A stretch of 64,000 nucleotides of DNA from Haloarcula litorea (GCF_029338195.1 NZ_CP119779.1:124001-188000), one strand, 5' to 3'; positions 20,847 to 29,134 are shown, counted from the first letter of the stretch. Made by a program: numbers and translations. Notes: a model not told the origin generated them from the sequence alone.

Positions 20847-20860
20847 CCGAGGTACCTCGG
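20847..20860. promoter_or_regulatory. 14-bp palindrome, candidate operator
   Basis: CCGAGGTACCTCGG is a perfect palindrome 57 nt before the Fe-ADH start, with a partial GACC/GGTC extension. Its position fits an operator for a dimeric regulator. No matching copy was found near the HxlR gene. Confidence 0.4.
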
Positions 20861-20916
20861 GGTCCAATAGAGCGTATGATACCGACGGCTCGAAGGGTCG
20901 ATCGGCGGAGGCAACG

Positions 20917-22137
20917 ATGACGGACACACCGGTAGCGGGTCGGTCCGATCCGTCCCGGTTCGACTACGATCCGTCGACGATCCGGGTCGGCGACGACTGT
21001 GTAGCGGGTCTCGGCGCGGAACTCGCCGTCCGGGGAGCCGACAGCGCACTGGTCGTGACGGGATCGACCGTCGGCGAGACGCCGGCGGTGATAGAGCCGG
21101 TGCGGTCGGGACTCGGCGACCGGCTCGCGGGTGTGTTCGCCGGAACGACGCCGGCGAAGCGGCTCGGGACGGCCGTCGACGCCCTCGCGGCGTTCGAACG
21201 GTGCGGTGCCGACGCCGTCGTCGGTGTCGGCGGCGGCAGCAGCCTGGACGTGGCCAAGCTGGTCGCGGTCCTCGCGGCTTCCGACCGGGAACCGGCGGCG
21301 ATCGGGACGGAACTGGTGGCGACCGGGACCGTGACCGTCCCGGACGACGGACTCCCGCCGATCCTCGCCGTCCCGACGACACTCGCGGGCGCGGATCTGT
21401 CGCAGGTCGCGGGCGTCACCGCCGAGCCGGAGACCTGTCCCGTCGACGAACCCGCCAGTGGCGGCATCAGCCACCCGGACCTGATGCCGGCGGCAGTCTG
21501 TTACGACCCGGCGCTGTTCGCGACGACGCCCCGAGGCGTCCTCGCCGGGTCGGCGATGAACGGCTTCGACAAGGGCGTCGAGACGCTGTACGCCGGGGCG
21601 GCGACGCCGGTGACGGACGCGACCGCCGCCCGCGGGCTCTCGCTGCTCCGCGACGGGCTCCTCGCCCTCGGAGACGGGCGCGGGGACGACGAGACGTACC
21701 GTGCGCTGGCCGAGGGAGTCCTGCTCGCCCAGTACGGCGTCTCGCGGGCCGACGGGACGACGCTCTCGCTGCTCCACGCGTTCGGACACGGGGTCGCACG
21801 CACGTACGGGGTCCAGCAGGGTGTGGCCCACGCCGTCGTCGCGCCCCACGCACTGCGCCTGTTGTTCGACCGCGTGGACGGCCGGCGGCGGCTCCTGTCG
21901 GAAGCGCTCGGCGCGGGCGACGCCGACGACCCCGCGGCGGCGGTGGTCGACCGGGTGGCCGACGTGGCGACCGCGCTGGACCTCCCCGCGCGCCTGCGCG
22001 ACGTGGACGGCCCCACGCGCGAGGAGTTCCCGTCGGTCGCGCGGGCGGTGCTTGACGACCCGTTCCTCGCGAACGCGCCGGCGGGGTTCGACCCGACGGT
22101 CGACGACATCGTGGCCGTGCTGGAGGAGGCGTGGTGA
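20917..22137 (+). CDS. Iron-containing alcohol dehydrogenase family protein
   Basis: 406-aa NAD(P)-dependent oxidoreductase of the group III Fe-ADH/glycerol dehydrogenase superfamily. The nucleotide-binding turn VGVGGGSSLDVAK lies near residue 100, and the metal-site histidines are in LLHAFGHGVARTYG and VAHAVVAPHALR, with an upstream Asp probably in SAMNGFDKGVE. The start MTDTPVAGR was chosen because the sequence upstream is unlike protein and contains a palindrome and possible promoter. The substrate (alcohol, aldehyde or polyol) cannot be assigned. It is convergent with the flavoprotein gene. Confidence 0.85.
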   Translation: MTDTPVAGRSDPSRFDYDPSTIRVGDDCVAGLGAELAVRGADSALVVTGSTVGETPAVIEPVRSGLGDRLAGVFAGTTPAKRLGTAVDALAAFERCGADAVVGVGGGSSLDVAKLVAVLAASDREPAAIGTELVATGTVTVPDDGLPPILAVPTTLAGADLSQVAGVTAEPETCPVDEPASGGISHPDLMPAAVCYDPALFATTPRGVLAGSAMNGFDKGVETLYAGAATPVTDATAARGLSLLRDGLLALGDGRGDDETYRALAEGVLLAQYGVSRADGTTLSLLHAFGHGVARTYGVQQGVAHAVVAPHALRLLFDRVDGRRRLLSEALGAGDADDPAAAVVDRVADVATALDLPARLRDVDGPTREEFPSVARAVLDDPFLANAPAGFDPTVDDIVAVLEEAW

Positions 22138-22152
22138 CGGCCCGTCGTCGAG

Positions 22153-23574
22153 TCAGCCCTCCATCTCGCCCCGGAGCACCTTCGCGGCGACCAGTACTGG
22201 GTCCCAGACCGGACTGAACGGCGGCGCGTACGCGAGGTCGAGCCGTTCCAGTTCCGCGACCGTGAGGTCGCTCTCCAGCGCCGTCGCCAGCGTGTCGATG
22301 CGGACGGCCGCCCGGTCGCGGCCGACGACGCTCCCGCCGAGTACCCGTCGGCTGTCGCGGTCGGCCACGAGCGTCACCGTCGTCTCGGAGCCGCCGGGGT
22401 AGTAGCCCGACCGCGATCCGGCGGTGATGGTCGTCGAGACGGGGTCGAAGCCGGCGTCCCGCGCCTCGGCCTCGTCGAGGAGTCCGGTCCGGCCACACTC
22501 CAGGTCGAACGCCTTGACAACCGCCGTGCCGGCGACGTCCCCGACCGGGTCGGGATCGCCAGCGACGGTCCGGCCGATCGCTCGGCCCGCGCGGTTCGCC
22601 GTCAGGCCGAGCGGTACCCACGCCGCCTCGCCGGTGACGGCGTGGCGGTCGACGGCGCAGTCGCCGGCGGCGTACACCCCGTCGACGGTCGTCTCCCCGT
22701 AGTCGTCGACCGCGACGGCCCCGGACTCGTGGGTCTCGACCGGCGTGTCGGCCAGCAGTTCGGTGTTGGGCGCGATGCCGATCCCGACGAGCGCGAGCCC
22801 GACGGGGACGCGCCCGTTCTCGTGGACGACGGCCGCGACGCCGTCCTCGCCCGCCAGCTCCTCGACGGCGGTGTCCAGGTGGAGTTCGACCCCCTGTTCG
22901 CGGAGGTGGTCGGCGACGCGCTCGCCGACGGCGTCCCCGAACGGGGAGAGGAGCCGGTCCGACCGCTGGAACAGGTGAGTCTCCAGCCCGTGACCGCGGA
23001 ACGCCTCGGCCATCTCGACGCCGACGTAGCCGCCGCCGACGACGGCCACTCGCTCCGGGGGCGCTCGGTCGGCGTACCGCCTGACGAGGGGGGCGTCCAC
23101 GTAGTCGTTGTCCGTCTCGACGACCGCGCTGTCCGGGTCCGACAGCGCCGCCCGCACCGCCGCCGCCGAGTCCATACCGTGCATCGTGAACGCCATCTCC
23201 AGGTCGCTTCCGGGCAGGGGATCGGTGACGGCGTGGGCACCCGTCGCGACGAGCAGGTCGCCGTAGGGCTGGTCGAACGTCTCGCCGTCGCCGCGGACGG
23301 TGACGGTCTCCGCGGCGGTGTCGACGGCGACGACCTCGTGTTCCCGGCGGAGGTCGATCCCGCGCTCGTCGGCCGCCGCGGGCGACAGCGACAGCAGGTC
23401 GGTCAATCGATCGACCTCGCCTTTCACGTAGTAGGGCGTCCCGCAGTGCGCGTAGGAGACCCAGCGCCCCCTCTCGAAGACGATCACGTCGCGTCCTCCC
23501 TGCTCGCGGGCGAACTTGCTGGCGGCGCTCAGACCGGCGGCGTCCCCGCCGACGACCACGAATGGGTCCGACAT
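22153..23574 (-). CDS. FAD-dependent pyridine nucleotide-disulfide oxidoreductase (CoA-disulfide reductase/NADH oxidase-like)
   Basis: 473-aa flavoprotein. The FAD-binding start VVVGGDAAGLSAA (6-18) is followed by SYAHCGTPYYVKGEV, whose single Cys44 matches the redox cysteine of CoA-disulfide reductases and NADH oxidases rather than a CxxxxC disulfide pair. NAD(P) binding is at VAVVGGGYVGVEMAEAF, and the second FAD motif is VYAAGDCA. A C-terminal dimerisation domain ends the protein. It probably keeps a low-molecular thiol reduced or removes oxygen species; the exact electron acceptor is uncertain. Confidence 0.88.
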   Translation of the reverse strand: MSDPFVVVGGDAAGLSAASKFAREQGGRDVIVFERGRWVSYAHCGTPYYVKGEVDRLTDLLSLSPAAADERGIDLRREHEVVAVDTAAETVTVRGDGETFDQPYGDLLVATGAHAVTDPLPGSDLEMAFTMHGMDSAAAVRAALSDPDSAVVETDNDYVDAPLVRRYADRAPPERVAVVGGGYVGVEMAEAFRGHGLETHLFQRSDRLLSPFGDAVGERVADHLREQGVELHLDTAVEELAGEDGVAAVVHENGRVPVGLALVGIGIAPNTELLADTPVETHESGAVAVDDYGETTVDGVYAAGDCAVDRHAVTGEAAWVPLGLTANRAGRAIGRTVAGDPDPVGDVAGTAVVKAFDLECGRTGLLDEAEARDAGFDPVSTTITAGSRSGYYPGGSETTVTLVADRDSRRVLGGSVVGRDRAAVRIDTLATALESDLTVAELERLDLAYAPPFSPVWDPVLVAAKVLRGEMEG

Positions 23575-23755
23575 ACCGCCCGTGTCGACCGCCCGCCACC
23601 TAACTGTTGATCCCCTGGGCGGTGTGGCTGGCGGAACGATCGACGCTACGTTCGTCTCCCGGGACGCTGACGGTATCGCGGTGGGACGCCAGGTTACGGA
23701 GCGTGACCCGGTGACCGAACGTACCTACTTGTCGCTGGCGTCCGTACGGGCACGT

Positions 23756-24130
23756 ATGAACGAGGAACCCGAGAAACTCGAAGTCTGGTGTGCGGGCGAG
23801 GAGTGGTGTCCGATCACGACGACGGCGACGCTCATCGGAAAGAAGTGGCACCCGGTCATCGTCCACCGCCTCCTCCAGGACGGCCCGTCGGGGTTCAACG
23901 AACTGAAGGAGAACGTGGACGGCGTCTCCTCGAAGGTGCTCTCGGACAGCCTCGGAGACCTCCAGGAGAACGGCCTGGTGAACCGCGACGTCGTCAGCGA
24001 ACAGCCGTTTCGGGTGCAGTACTCGCTGACCGATCGGGGGGCGTCGCTCGAACCGGTCATCGACGCGATGGCCGAGTGGGGGGAGGCGTACTTGGCGGAG
24101 CCGGACGAGGCCGCGGACGACCCAGGGTAG
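23756..24130 (+). CDS. HxlR-family winged-helix transcriptional regulator
   Basis: 124-aa DNA-binding regulator. CPITTTATLIGKKWHPVIVHRLLQDGP is typical of HxlR proteins, split here at residues 18-44, and GVSSKVLSDSLGDLQENGLV is the recognition helix and following region. Cys12 and Cys18 near the N-terminus could sense thiol-reactive or quinone stress, as in HypR/YodB relatives. The start MNEEPEKLEV gives the family's usual length. It is divergent from the CoA-disulfide-reductase-like gene, a plausible target. Confidence 0.88.
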   Translation: MNEEPEKLEVWCAGEEWCPITTTATLIGKKWHPVIVHRLLQDGPSGFNELKENVDGVSSKVLSDSLGDLQENGLVNRDVVSEQPFRVQYSLTDRGASLEPVIDAMAEWGEAYLAEPDEAADDPG

Positions 24131-24148
24131 GCCACCGGGGTCGGAGTC

Positions 24149-24205
24149 GTGACCGCTCTCGCGGTCGGGCCCGGGTCGCTCCGGCCCGGACGAGAGCGCG
24201 GTCAC
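24149..24205 (+). terminator. GC-rich inverted repeat after HxlR gene
   Basis: GTGACCGCTCTCG (24149-24161) pairs with CGAGAGCGCGGTCAC (24191-24205), with a two-base bulge, enclosing a GC-rich loop that itself pairs (CGGGCCCGGG and CCGGCCCGG). It lies 19 nt after the HxlR stop. It may act as an RNA-end hairpin or, less likely, an operator for the next gene. Confidence 0.4.
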
Positions 24206-24251
24206 GCCGACGTGAGGGAGAGTTATTGTCGCGGACGCCGACTGTTCCCGT

Positions 24252-25115
24252 GTGACTGACACCGGATTCGACCTCAGCGCGCCCGAACTGACCGCCGACG
24301 ATCTCCTCGTCCTCGACGACCCCCGGTTCACGGGCGACGACGTGGCGCTGGTCACCGGGGCCGCGTCGGGCATCGGCCGCGCGACGGCGGTCGCGCTGGC
24401 CGCGAACGGCCTCACCGTGGTCGGGGCCGACATCGACCAGCAGGGGCTGGACGAGACGGCCGAGATCGCCGACGACTGCGACGTGACCGGACAGTTCCAC
24501 GGCGTCGAGACGGACCTGACCGACGACGGCGACGTGGAGGCGGTCGTCGACGCGGCCGCCGACGAGGGCGACCTGCGGTTCGTCGCCAACATCGCCGGGA
24601 TGCAACACATCGCGAGTATCCCGGAGTTCCCGATGGAGAAGTACGACCGCCTGACCGACGTGATGCTCCGCGCGCCGTTCAAGACCGCACAGGCCGCGAT
24701 GCCCCACATCCGGGCGACCGACGACGGGGTCGGGGCCATCGCCAATATGTCGTCGGTCCACGGCCACTACGCGACGAAGGACAAGGCCGCCTACATCACG
24801 GCGAAACACGGCATCACCGGCCTCACGCGGGCCATCGCCGCCGAGGGCGAGGGGTCGCTCCGCGGGTTCTCGGTCTCCGTCGGCTACGTCCTGACCCCGC
24901 TGATGGTGAACCAGATCGAGGACACCGCCGCGGAGCGGGGCATCTCCGAGCGCCGGGTCGTCGAGGACGTGATGCTCGGGCAGGCTCGAACGAAGGAGAT
25001 GATGACGCCCGCGGAGGTGGCGAACCTCTTCGTGTTCGGCTTCTCGAACCACGCGAGACACCTCAACGGCGGCGACCTGCTGTTCGACGGCGGCTACACG
25101 CACACGTATGAGTGA
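24252..25115 (+). CDS. Short-chain dehydrogenase, 3-hydroxybutyrate dehydrogenase-like
   Basis: 287-aa SDR oxidoreductase. The NAD-binding motif TGAASGIG is at 35-42, NIAG near 113, catalytic Ser168, Tyr181 and Lys185 (YITAK). The C-terminal part resembles 3-hydroxybutyrate dehydrogenases (GYVLTPLMVNQI, GGDLLFDGGYTH), which convert 3-hydroxybutyrate to acetoacetate with NAD. The start is GTG, supported by AGTTATTG at 24221-24228 about 27 nt upstream, giving a leaderless message. Its stop overlaps the start of a decayed patatin gene, a neighbour that would make sense in polyhydroxyalkanoate or lipid turnover. Confidence 0.88.
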   Translation: MTDTGFDLSAPELTADDLLVLDDPRFTGDDVALVTGAASGIGRATAVALAANGLTVVGADIDQQGLDETAEIADDCDVTGQFHGVETDLTDDGDVEAVVDAAADEGDLRFVANIAGMQHIASIPEFPMEKYDRLTDVMLRAPFKTAQAAMPHIRATDDGVGAIANMSSVHGHYATKDKAAYITAKHGITGLTRAIAAEGEGSLRGFSVSVGYVLTPLMVNQIEDTAAERGISERRVVEDVMLGQARTKEMMTPAEVANLFVFGFSNHARHLNGGDLLFDGGYTHTYE

Positions 25116-25350
25116 GCGGGCGAGGGCCGGGGCGGACCGGACGGACGCTCCTTCGAACGTGCCGGCCGAGACCCCGACGAAGGTTGGCATCGCCTGTCAG
25201 GACGGCGGGAGCCACACCGCCGGCGTCCCCCGGGAGCGGCTGGTCACCGGGAGGGCTACGAGCTGGTCGGCATCAGCGGACATCCGGCGGCGTGTTCAAT
25301 CCGCTGGCGACGTGGGACGGTCTCCTGACGGAGGGGCCCGGGCGGGCCGG
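25108..25350 (+). pseudogene. Remnant of a patatin-like phospholipase gene
   Basis: An ATG overlapping the SDR stop opens a frame that contains KVGIACQDGGSHTAG, close to the patatin oxyanion segment, then GVPRERLVTG. The homology then continues in other frames: YELVGISG (25260-25282) and, after a further shift, TSGGVFNPLATWDGLL (25283-25330), which matches the patatin nucleophile region G-T-S-G-G. At least two frameshifts and an internal deletion separate these pieces, and everything after the nucleophile region is missing. The gene is therefore dead. Identification rests on motif order. Confidence 0.6.
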
Positions 25351-25636
25351 CCCACGATCCCAGTAGGTGGGGAGAACGGCGCGCGGGAGAGGGGTTGGGA
25401 CCCAGTAGACGACCACGCGCCGGGTGAGCGTTGGGAGCCATCGGATAAAACAGTACTGTGATTGAGTGAGTTACTGCGGTCCCGGAGCCGGGTTCGCGGG
25501 CGGCAGTCTCGGCGGGTCGCTCCGATCGTGCGCGTGCCGCTCCCCCTCGGCACCCCGGGAGGGCAAACGGCTTCCGTGACCAGTGGGTAGGTGTCACCAC
25601 GCTGCCCATTCGTCGGTGGCGGAGGTTGGGACCCGG
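25351..25636. other. Non-coding gap with palindromic promoter-like element
   Basis: No protein is recognisable. At 25443-25459 a TATA-like GATAAAA directly abuts the 10-bp palindrome ACAGTACTGT. The start of the TrmB gene lies 180 nt further on, so this may drive a long leader, or read in the other direction. The rest is GC-rich and featureless. Confidence 0.45.
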
Positions 25637-26461
25637 ATGTCTGAACACACGAGCCAGGACCGACCCGTCGAACTGCTCAAGCAACTCGGGCTCAAGGAGT
25701 ACGAGGCGAAGTCGTTCGTCACCTTGTCTCGACTGCCGGAGGCCACTGCGAAGGACATCGCGGCCGAGTCGGAGGTGCCCAGGACGCGCGTCTACGACGC
25801 GATACGCGTCCTCGGGTCCGAAGGGCTCGTCGAAATCCAACACTCGAGTCCACAGGTCTTCAGGGCCGTCCCGATCGAGACGGCCACCGAGATACTCGAA
25901 CGAGAGTACGTCGAGCGGATCGACGCGCTCCGAGAGACGATGGCCGACCTCGAACCGATCGAGAGCGGGGGCGAGCAGGAGCCGACCCACGAGGTCTGGT
26001 CGTTGACCGGGGCACGGACCATCGCAACGCGGACGCGGGATCTCGTCGACGACGCCGAGTCGGAGGTCGTCTTGGTCCTCGGGAACTCGTCGGTCTACAC
26101 CGAGGACCTCCGGCGGGCGCTGTCCGACGCTGCCGCCCGCGGTGCCGACCTCGTCATCGGCACGACGGACGACACGCTCAGGGAGGCGGTCGAGAGACGC
26201 TTCCCCGACGCCCGCGTGTTCGTCTCGGGGCTGGACCGGCTCGACTCCCCGCCGCTCGACGGGGACGAGACGGTCATCACGCGGCTCCTGCTGGTCGACC
26301 GCGCGACCATCCTCGTCAGTACGCGGACCGACCCGGGCGAGGTCGACGACGAGCGCGCCATCTTCGGCGACGGGTTCGACAACGGGCTGGTCGCCATCGC
26401 CCGACGGCTGATGGCCACCGGGCTGGTCGAGGGGGGAGCGTCCCCGCAGACCGAAGGCTGA
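25637..26461 (+). CDS. TrmB-family transcriptional regulator
   Basis: 274-aa archaeal regulator. Residues about 10-80 form a winged helix (LKEYEAKSFVTLSRLPEATAKDIA... PRTRVYDAI), followed by a short coiled coil (85-115) and a C-terminal sensor domain (about 125-270) of the TrmB type, which in relatives binds sugars. The start MSEHTSQDRP puts the helix-turn-helix at the expected distance. Its targets are not visible; neither neighbour is a sugar gene. Confidence 0.88.
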   Translation: MSEHTSQDRPVELLKQLGLKEYEAKSFVTLSRLPEATAKDIAAESEVPRTRVYDAIRVLGSEGLVEIQHSSPQVFRAVPIETATEILEREYVERIDALRETMADLEPIESGGEQEPTHEVWSLTGARTIATRTRDLVDDAESEVVLVLGNSSVYTEDLRRALSDAAARGADLVIGTTDDTLREAVERRFPDARVFVSGLDRLDSPPLDGDETVITRLLLVDRATILVSTRTDPGEVDDERAIFGDGFDNGLVAIARRLMATGLVEGGASPQTEG

Positions 26462-26575
26462 GCGTCGTTCGCTGGTCGAAGTCGCGGCGACTCGACGGGT
26501 CTCGGTCGGGCGTGGGCGGCGGCCCCTGGCCCGGTCGCCGCACGTGTTTTGTCCGCCCGGCTCGTACCGACCGGT

Positions 26576-26986
26576 ATGCCAGTCACCGACGACGACGAAC
26601 TCCGCGAGATACTCGAGCTCGACCGCGTGGCGGTCGTCGGCTGCTCGGCGACGCCGGGCAAAGACGCCCACGAGATCCCGAAGTACCTCATCGAACAGGG
26701 GTACGACGTGGTGCCGGTCAACCCCTTCGCCGACGAGATATTCGGCCGCGAGGCCTACGACTCGCTGTCGGACGTGCCCGGCGAGATCGACATCGTGGAC
26801 GTGTTCCGGCCCAGCGAGGAGGTCGGCGGCATCGTCGACGCCGCGCTGGAACGCGACGACGTGCAGGTCGTCTGGCTCCAGTTGGGCATCCACGACGACG
26901 AGGCCGTCGAGCGTGCCGAGGCCGCCGGCCGGCGGGTCGTCCAGGACCGCTGTATGAAACCCACCCACCAGCGACTGATGGGGTGA
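26576..26986 (+). CDS. CoA-binding domain protein
   Basis: 136-aa single Rossmann-fold protein of the CoA-binding (YccU-like) family. It starts with ELDRVAVVGCSATPGKDAHE, a nucleotide-binding turn, and has the family motifs YDVVPVNPF and VVWLQLGIHDD; RCMKPTHQ near the end is also typical. It corresponds to the CoA-binding part of acyl-CoA synthetases but stands alone. Cellular role unknown. Confidence 0.88.
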   Translation: MPVTDDDELREILELDRVAVVGCSATPGKDAHEIPKYLIEQGYDVVPVNPFADEIFGREAYDSLSDVPGEIDIVDVFRPSEEVGGIVDAALERDDVQVVWLQLGIHDDEAVERAEAAGRRVVQDRCMKPTHQRLMG

Positions 26987-27041
26987 CGGCACGGCCGAGG
27001 CCCCGACCGACCCGACGCCGGCACCACCGACGACACCCCGC

Positions 27042-28130
27042 TCACACCCCTCGAGTCGCGGCGACCACCTGCTCTCGGATCGCCGTGGCGATGGCCCGCG
27101 CGACCAGCGGCGGGACGGCGTTGCCGGTCATCTGACGCTGCTTCGTGACCGGGCCGTGGAACTCGAAGCCGTCCGGGAACGACTGGATTCGGGCGCGCTC
27201 TCGCACACTCAGCCCACGGTCCTGCTCGGGGTGAGCGAAGTGGTACGTCGGCCGGGGCCCACCCAACAGCGTCGGGGCGGGGTCGTCCCAGGCGAGGCGT
27301 CGCTTCTGTGACCAGGAGTCGTAGGGGATCTTCTCGCCTTCGCCGGCCCGACGGATGCGGCCGACGACACGCTCGCCGTGGTTCGGCGCTCTGTGGTTGG
27401 TGAGCGCGGCGTCGCCGCGGCACCGTCGCTGGTACTCGGTCGCCGGCTCGGTCGCGTAGTCGGATCGCTCCTCGCCGGGGTCCAGAGCCGGCAGGTCCGA
27501 GAGCGCGTCGCCGACGGTGACCGGCGGGGACTTCGTTCCACCGCCGAGGGTCGTCTGAGCGGCTGACTCCCGGTGGTCTCCCTCGGGGAACTCGAACGTC
27601 GTGTCCTTGCACCCGACGAAGAAGGCGCGTCGCCGGGTCTGTGGGACGCCGAACGAGACCGAGTTCACCTCCCCGAACGTCACCTCGTAGCCGATCTTCT
27701 CGAACTGGTCGACGACGTACTCCCGGACCGCGCCGTCCTCCATCGTCGCGATGGTCGGCACGTTCTCCATCAGGAACCAGTCCGGGTCGATCTCGTAGAC
27801 GGACTCGATGAACCGCGTCACCAGGAAGTTCCGCTGATCGCCGGGGTTCGGGTTCGCCTGCGCGAGGCTGAACCCCTGGCACGGCGGTCCGCCGACCACC
27901 CCGTCGACGGCGTCGGCCGCCAGTCCCAGTTCGGCCAGGACCTCGGTCCCGGATCGCTCGTGGAGGTCCGCGGAGAGGAACGCCGCGTCCTCGTGGTTGG
28001 CCCGGTAGGTCTCCTCGAAGGCCGGCTCGTCGTCGACGCCCGCGAGGACGTCGAACCCGGCCGACTGGAAGCCGTGGCTGAGCCCACCCCCGCCACAGAA
28101 CAGGTCGACGACCGACGGTCCCTCGCCCAT
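27042..28130 (-). CDS. DNA cytosine-5 methyltransferase
   Basis: 362-aa C5 methyltransferase that uses S-adenosylmethionine. Motif I is DLFCGGGG (9-16), motif IV GPPCQGFS with catalytic Cys84, motif VI ENV (122-124), motif VIII QTRRRAFFVG and motif X GNAVPP near the C-terminus. The region between VIII and X holds the target-recognition part, so the recognised site cannot be read. The start is directly after the stop of a small zinc-finger gene, giving a two-gene operon. No restriction endonuclease is adjacent, so it looks like an orphan methylase. Confidence 0.93.
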   Translation of the reverse strand: MGEGPSVVDLFCGGGGLSHGFQSAGFDVLAGVDDEPAFEETYRANHEDAAFLSADLHERSGTEVLAELGLAADAVDGVVGGPPCQGFSLAQANPNPGDQRNFLVTRFIESVYEIDPDWFLMENVPTIATMEDGAVREYVVDQFEKIGYEVTFGEVNSVSFGVPQTRRRAFFVGCKDTTFEFPEGDHRESAAQTTLGGGTKSPPVTVGDALSDLPALDPGEERSDYATEPATEYQRRCRGDAALTNHRAPNHGERVVGRIRRAGEGEKIPYDSWSQKRRLAWDDPAPTLLGGPRPTYHFAHPEQDRGLSVRERARIQSFPDGFEFHGPVTKQRQMTGNAVPPLVARAIATAIREQVVAATRGV

Positions 28131-28132
28131 CG

Positions 28133-28285
28133 CTACTCGTCGTGGACCTGGCCCGCGTGGATGTTCCGGCCCCGTTTCGTCTCGAACTCCTCGCCGCACT
28201 CCTCGCAGACGAACCGTTCGTCGGACTCGTCGCCGGCCGAGAACGGGAACTCGGAGACGACCTCGTCGGAGGGATCGCGGGTCAT
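28133..28285 (-). CDS. Small C2H2-type zinc finger protein
   Basis: 50-aa protein with an acidic N-terminus and a classical finger CEECGEEF...GRNIHAGQVH (Cys-x2-Cys-x12-His-x4-His) that should bind one zinc. The start at 28285 is supported by a TATA-like element at about 28306-28313 (minus strand, CCGTATGTAC). It is followed after 2 nt by the cytosine methyltransferase. Single-finger microproteins are common in haloarchaea and may bind DNA or proteins. A longer start nine codons upstream is possible. Confidence 0.75.
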   Translation of the reverse strand: MTRDPSDEVVSEFPFSAGDESDERFVCEECGEEFETKRGRNIHAGQVHDE

Positions 28286-28364
28286 GGTGAGCACTCCCGT
28301 CGGGAGGTACATACGGTTTCGGATGCGTCCGACGCCCGGGGGCGACGGCTCGTGGCCCGCCCCG

Positions 28365-28748
28365 TCACTCGTCCCGCCGTGCCGGCGGCGTCTTCGAGAC
28401 GACCCGCCCCCACAGGTCGCGGTTGTCGGCGACGCGCCGGTAGGCCCGTTCTCGGACCCGCTCGTAGTCCTCGAAGGACCGCAGGAACTCGACGAGCGGG
28501 CGGGCCAGCTCGCCGGGCTCGGTCCGCAGCACGGCCTCCTCGATCGACGCCCCACAGGAGTACACCCGGTCGTCGGTCACGACGTGTGAACACGACTCGT
28601 AGTCGTCGGGCAGCCGTTCGCGCAGGTCCGGCCGGTCGCGCAGTTCAGAGAAGCCGACGACGGGGAGGGCGGCCCGCCGGGCGAGGAAGTCGGCCCACCA
28701 CGTACAGAACCCGCAGTCGTCGTCGTAGACGAGCGTCGCGTCGCGCAT
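28365..28748 (-). CDS. DCC-family thiol-disulfide oxidoreductase-like protein (DUF393)
   Basis: 127-aa protein. It begins with LVYDDDCGFCTWW, the defining D-x-x-C-x-x-C motif (Cys12, Cys15), within a thioredoxin-like fold; SCSHVVTDDRVYSCGASIEEAVL is also typical. It probably handles thiol/disulfide chemistry in the cytoplasm. The start at 28748 sits directly before the motif-bearing strand. It is divergent from BolA. Confidence 0.88.
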   Translation of the reverse strand: MRDATLVYDDDCGFCTWWADFLARRAALPVVGFSELRDRPDLRERLPDDYESCSHVVTDDRVYSCGASIEEAVLRTEPGELARPLVEFLRSFEDYERVRERAYRRVADNRDLWGRVVSKTPPARRDE

Positions 28749-28819
28749 ACCGGCCGGAGGGGCGCGAGGCACAAACCGCTTCCCCACCGTCGGGGTCGTC
28801 ACCGCGCGCCCGTGGCCAC

Positions 28820-28827
28820 TTTTATCC
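28820..28827 (+). promoter_or_regulatory. TATA box for bolA-like gene
   Basis: TTTTATCC is about 27 nt before the ATG at 28850 and predicts a leaderless message. Confidence 0.65.
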
Positions 28828-28849
28828 ACCGTCGATCCCAGGTGCCGGT

Positions 28850-29083
28850 ATGGACGCCGACGAGGTCGCCGCGCTCATCGAGTCGGAACTCCCCGACGCG
28901 GACGTGGAGGTCACGACCCCGCGTGACCCGGACGACGACAAGCACTACGCCGTCACCGTCGTCTCGCCGGCCTTCGAGGGGAAGTCGCTGGTCGACCAGC
29001 ACCAGCTCGTCCACGACGCGCTCGGCGACCGCCTGACCCGGGACATCCACGCCATCGAGCTGACGACGGAGACGCCCGACTGA
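28850..29083 (+). CDS. BolA-family protein
   Basis: 77-aa BolA/IbaG-like protein. The core GKSLVDQHQLVHDALGDRL followed by DIHAIELTTETP is the BolA signature, with the His that can serve as [2Fe-2S] ligand in complexes with monothiol glutaredoxins. The next gene on the same strand is such a glutaredoxin, so the two probably form an iron-sulfur carrier pair. The start is set by a TATA box at leaderless spacing. Confidence 0.88.
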   Translation: MDADEVAALIESELPDADVEVTTPRDPDDDKHYAVTVVSPAFEGKSLVDQHQLVHDALGDRLTRDIHAIELTTETPD

Positions 29084-29134
29084 CGGTGGCCGCCGTCCGT
29101 TCCGCGTCGATCGCTCGGCGTGGGGCCGCCGTGT

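Larger units (their letters stand above)
20114..20916. other. 800-nt mostly non-coding, AT-richer region
   Basis: No conserved protein is visible. Two AT-rich elements, GATAATATATCTTATTT near 20354 and TATAATATATCAC near 20485, look like promoter cores and share ATAATATATC. One short reading frame with a well-placed TATA box is listed separately. A 14-bp palindrome is at 20847-20860 before the Fe-ADH gene. The region separates divergent transcription units. Confidence 0.5.
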
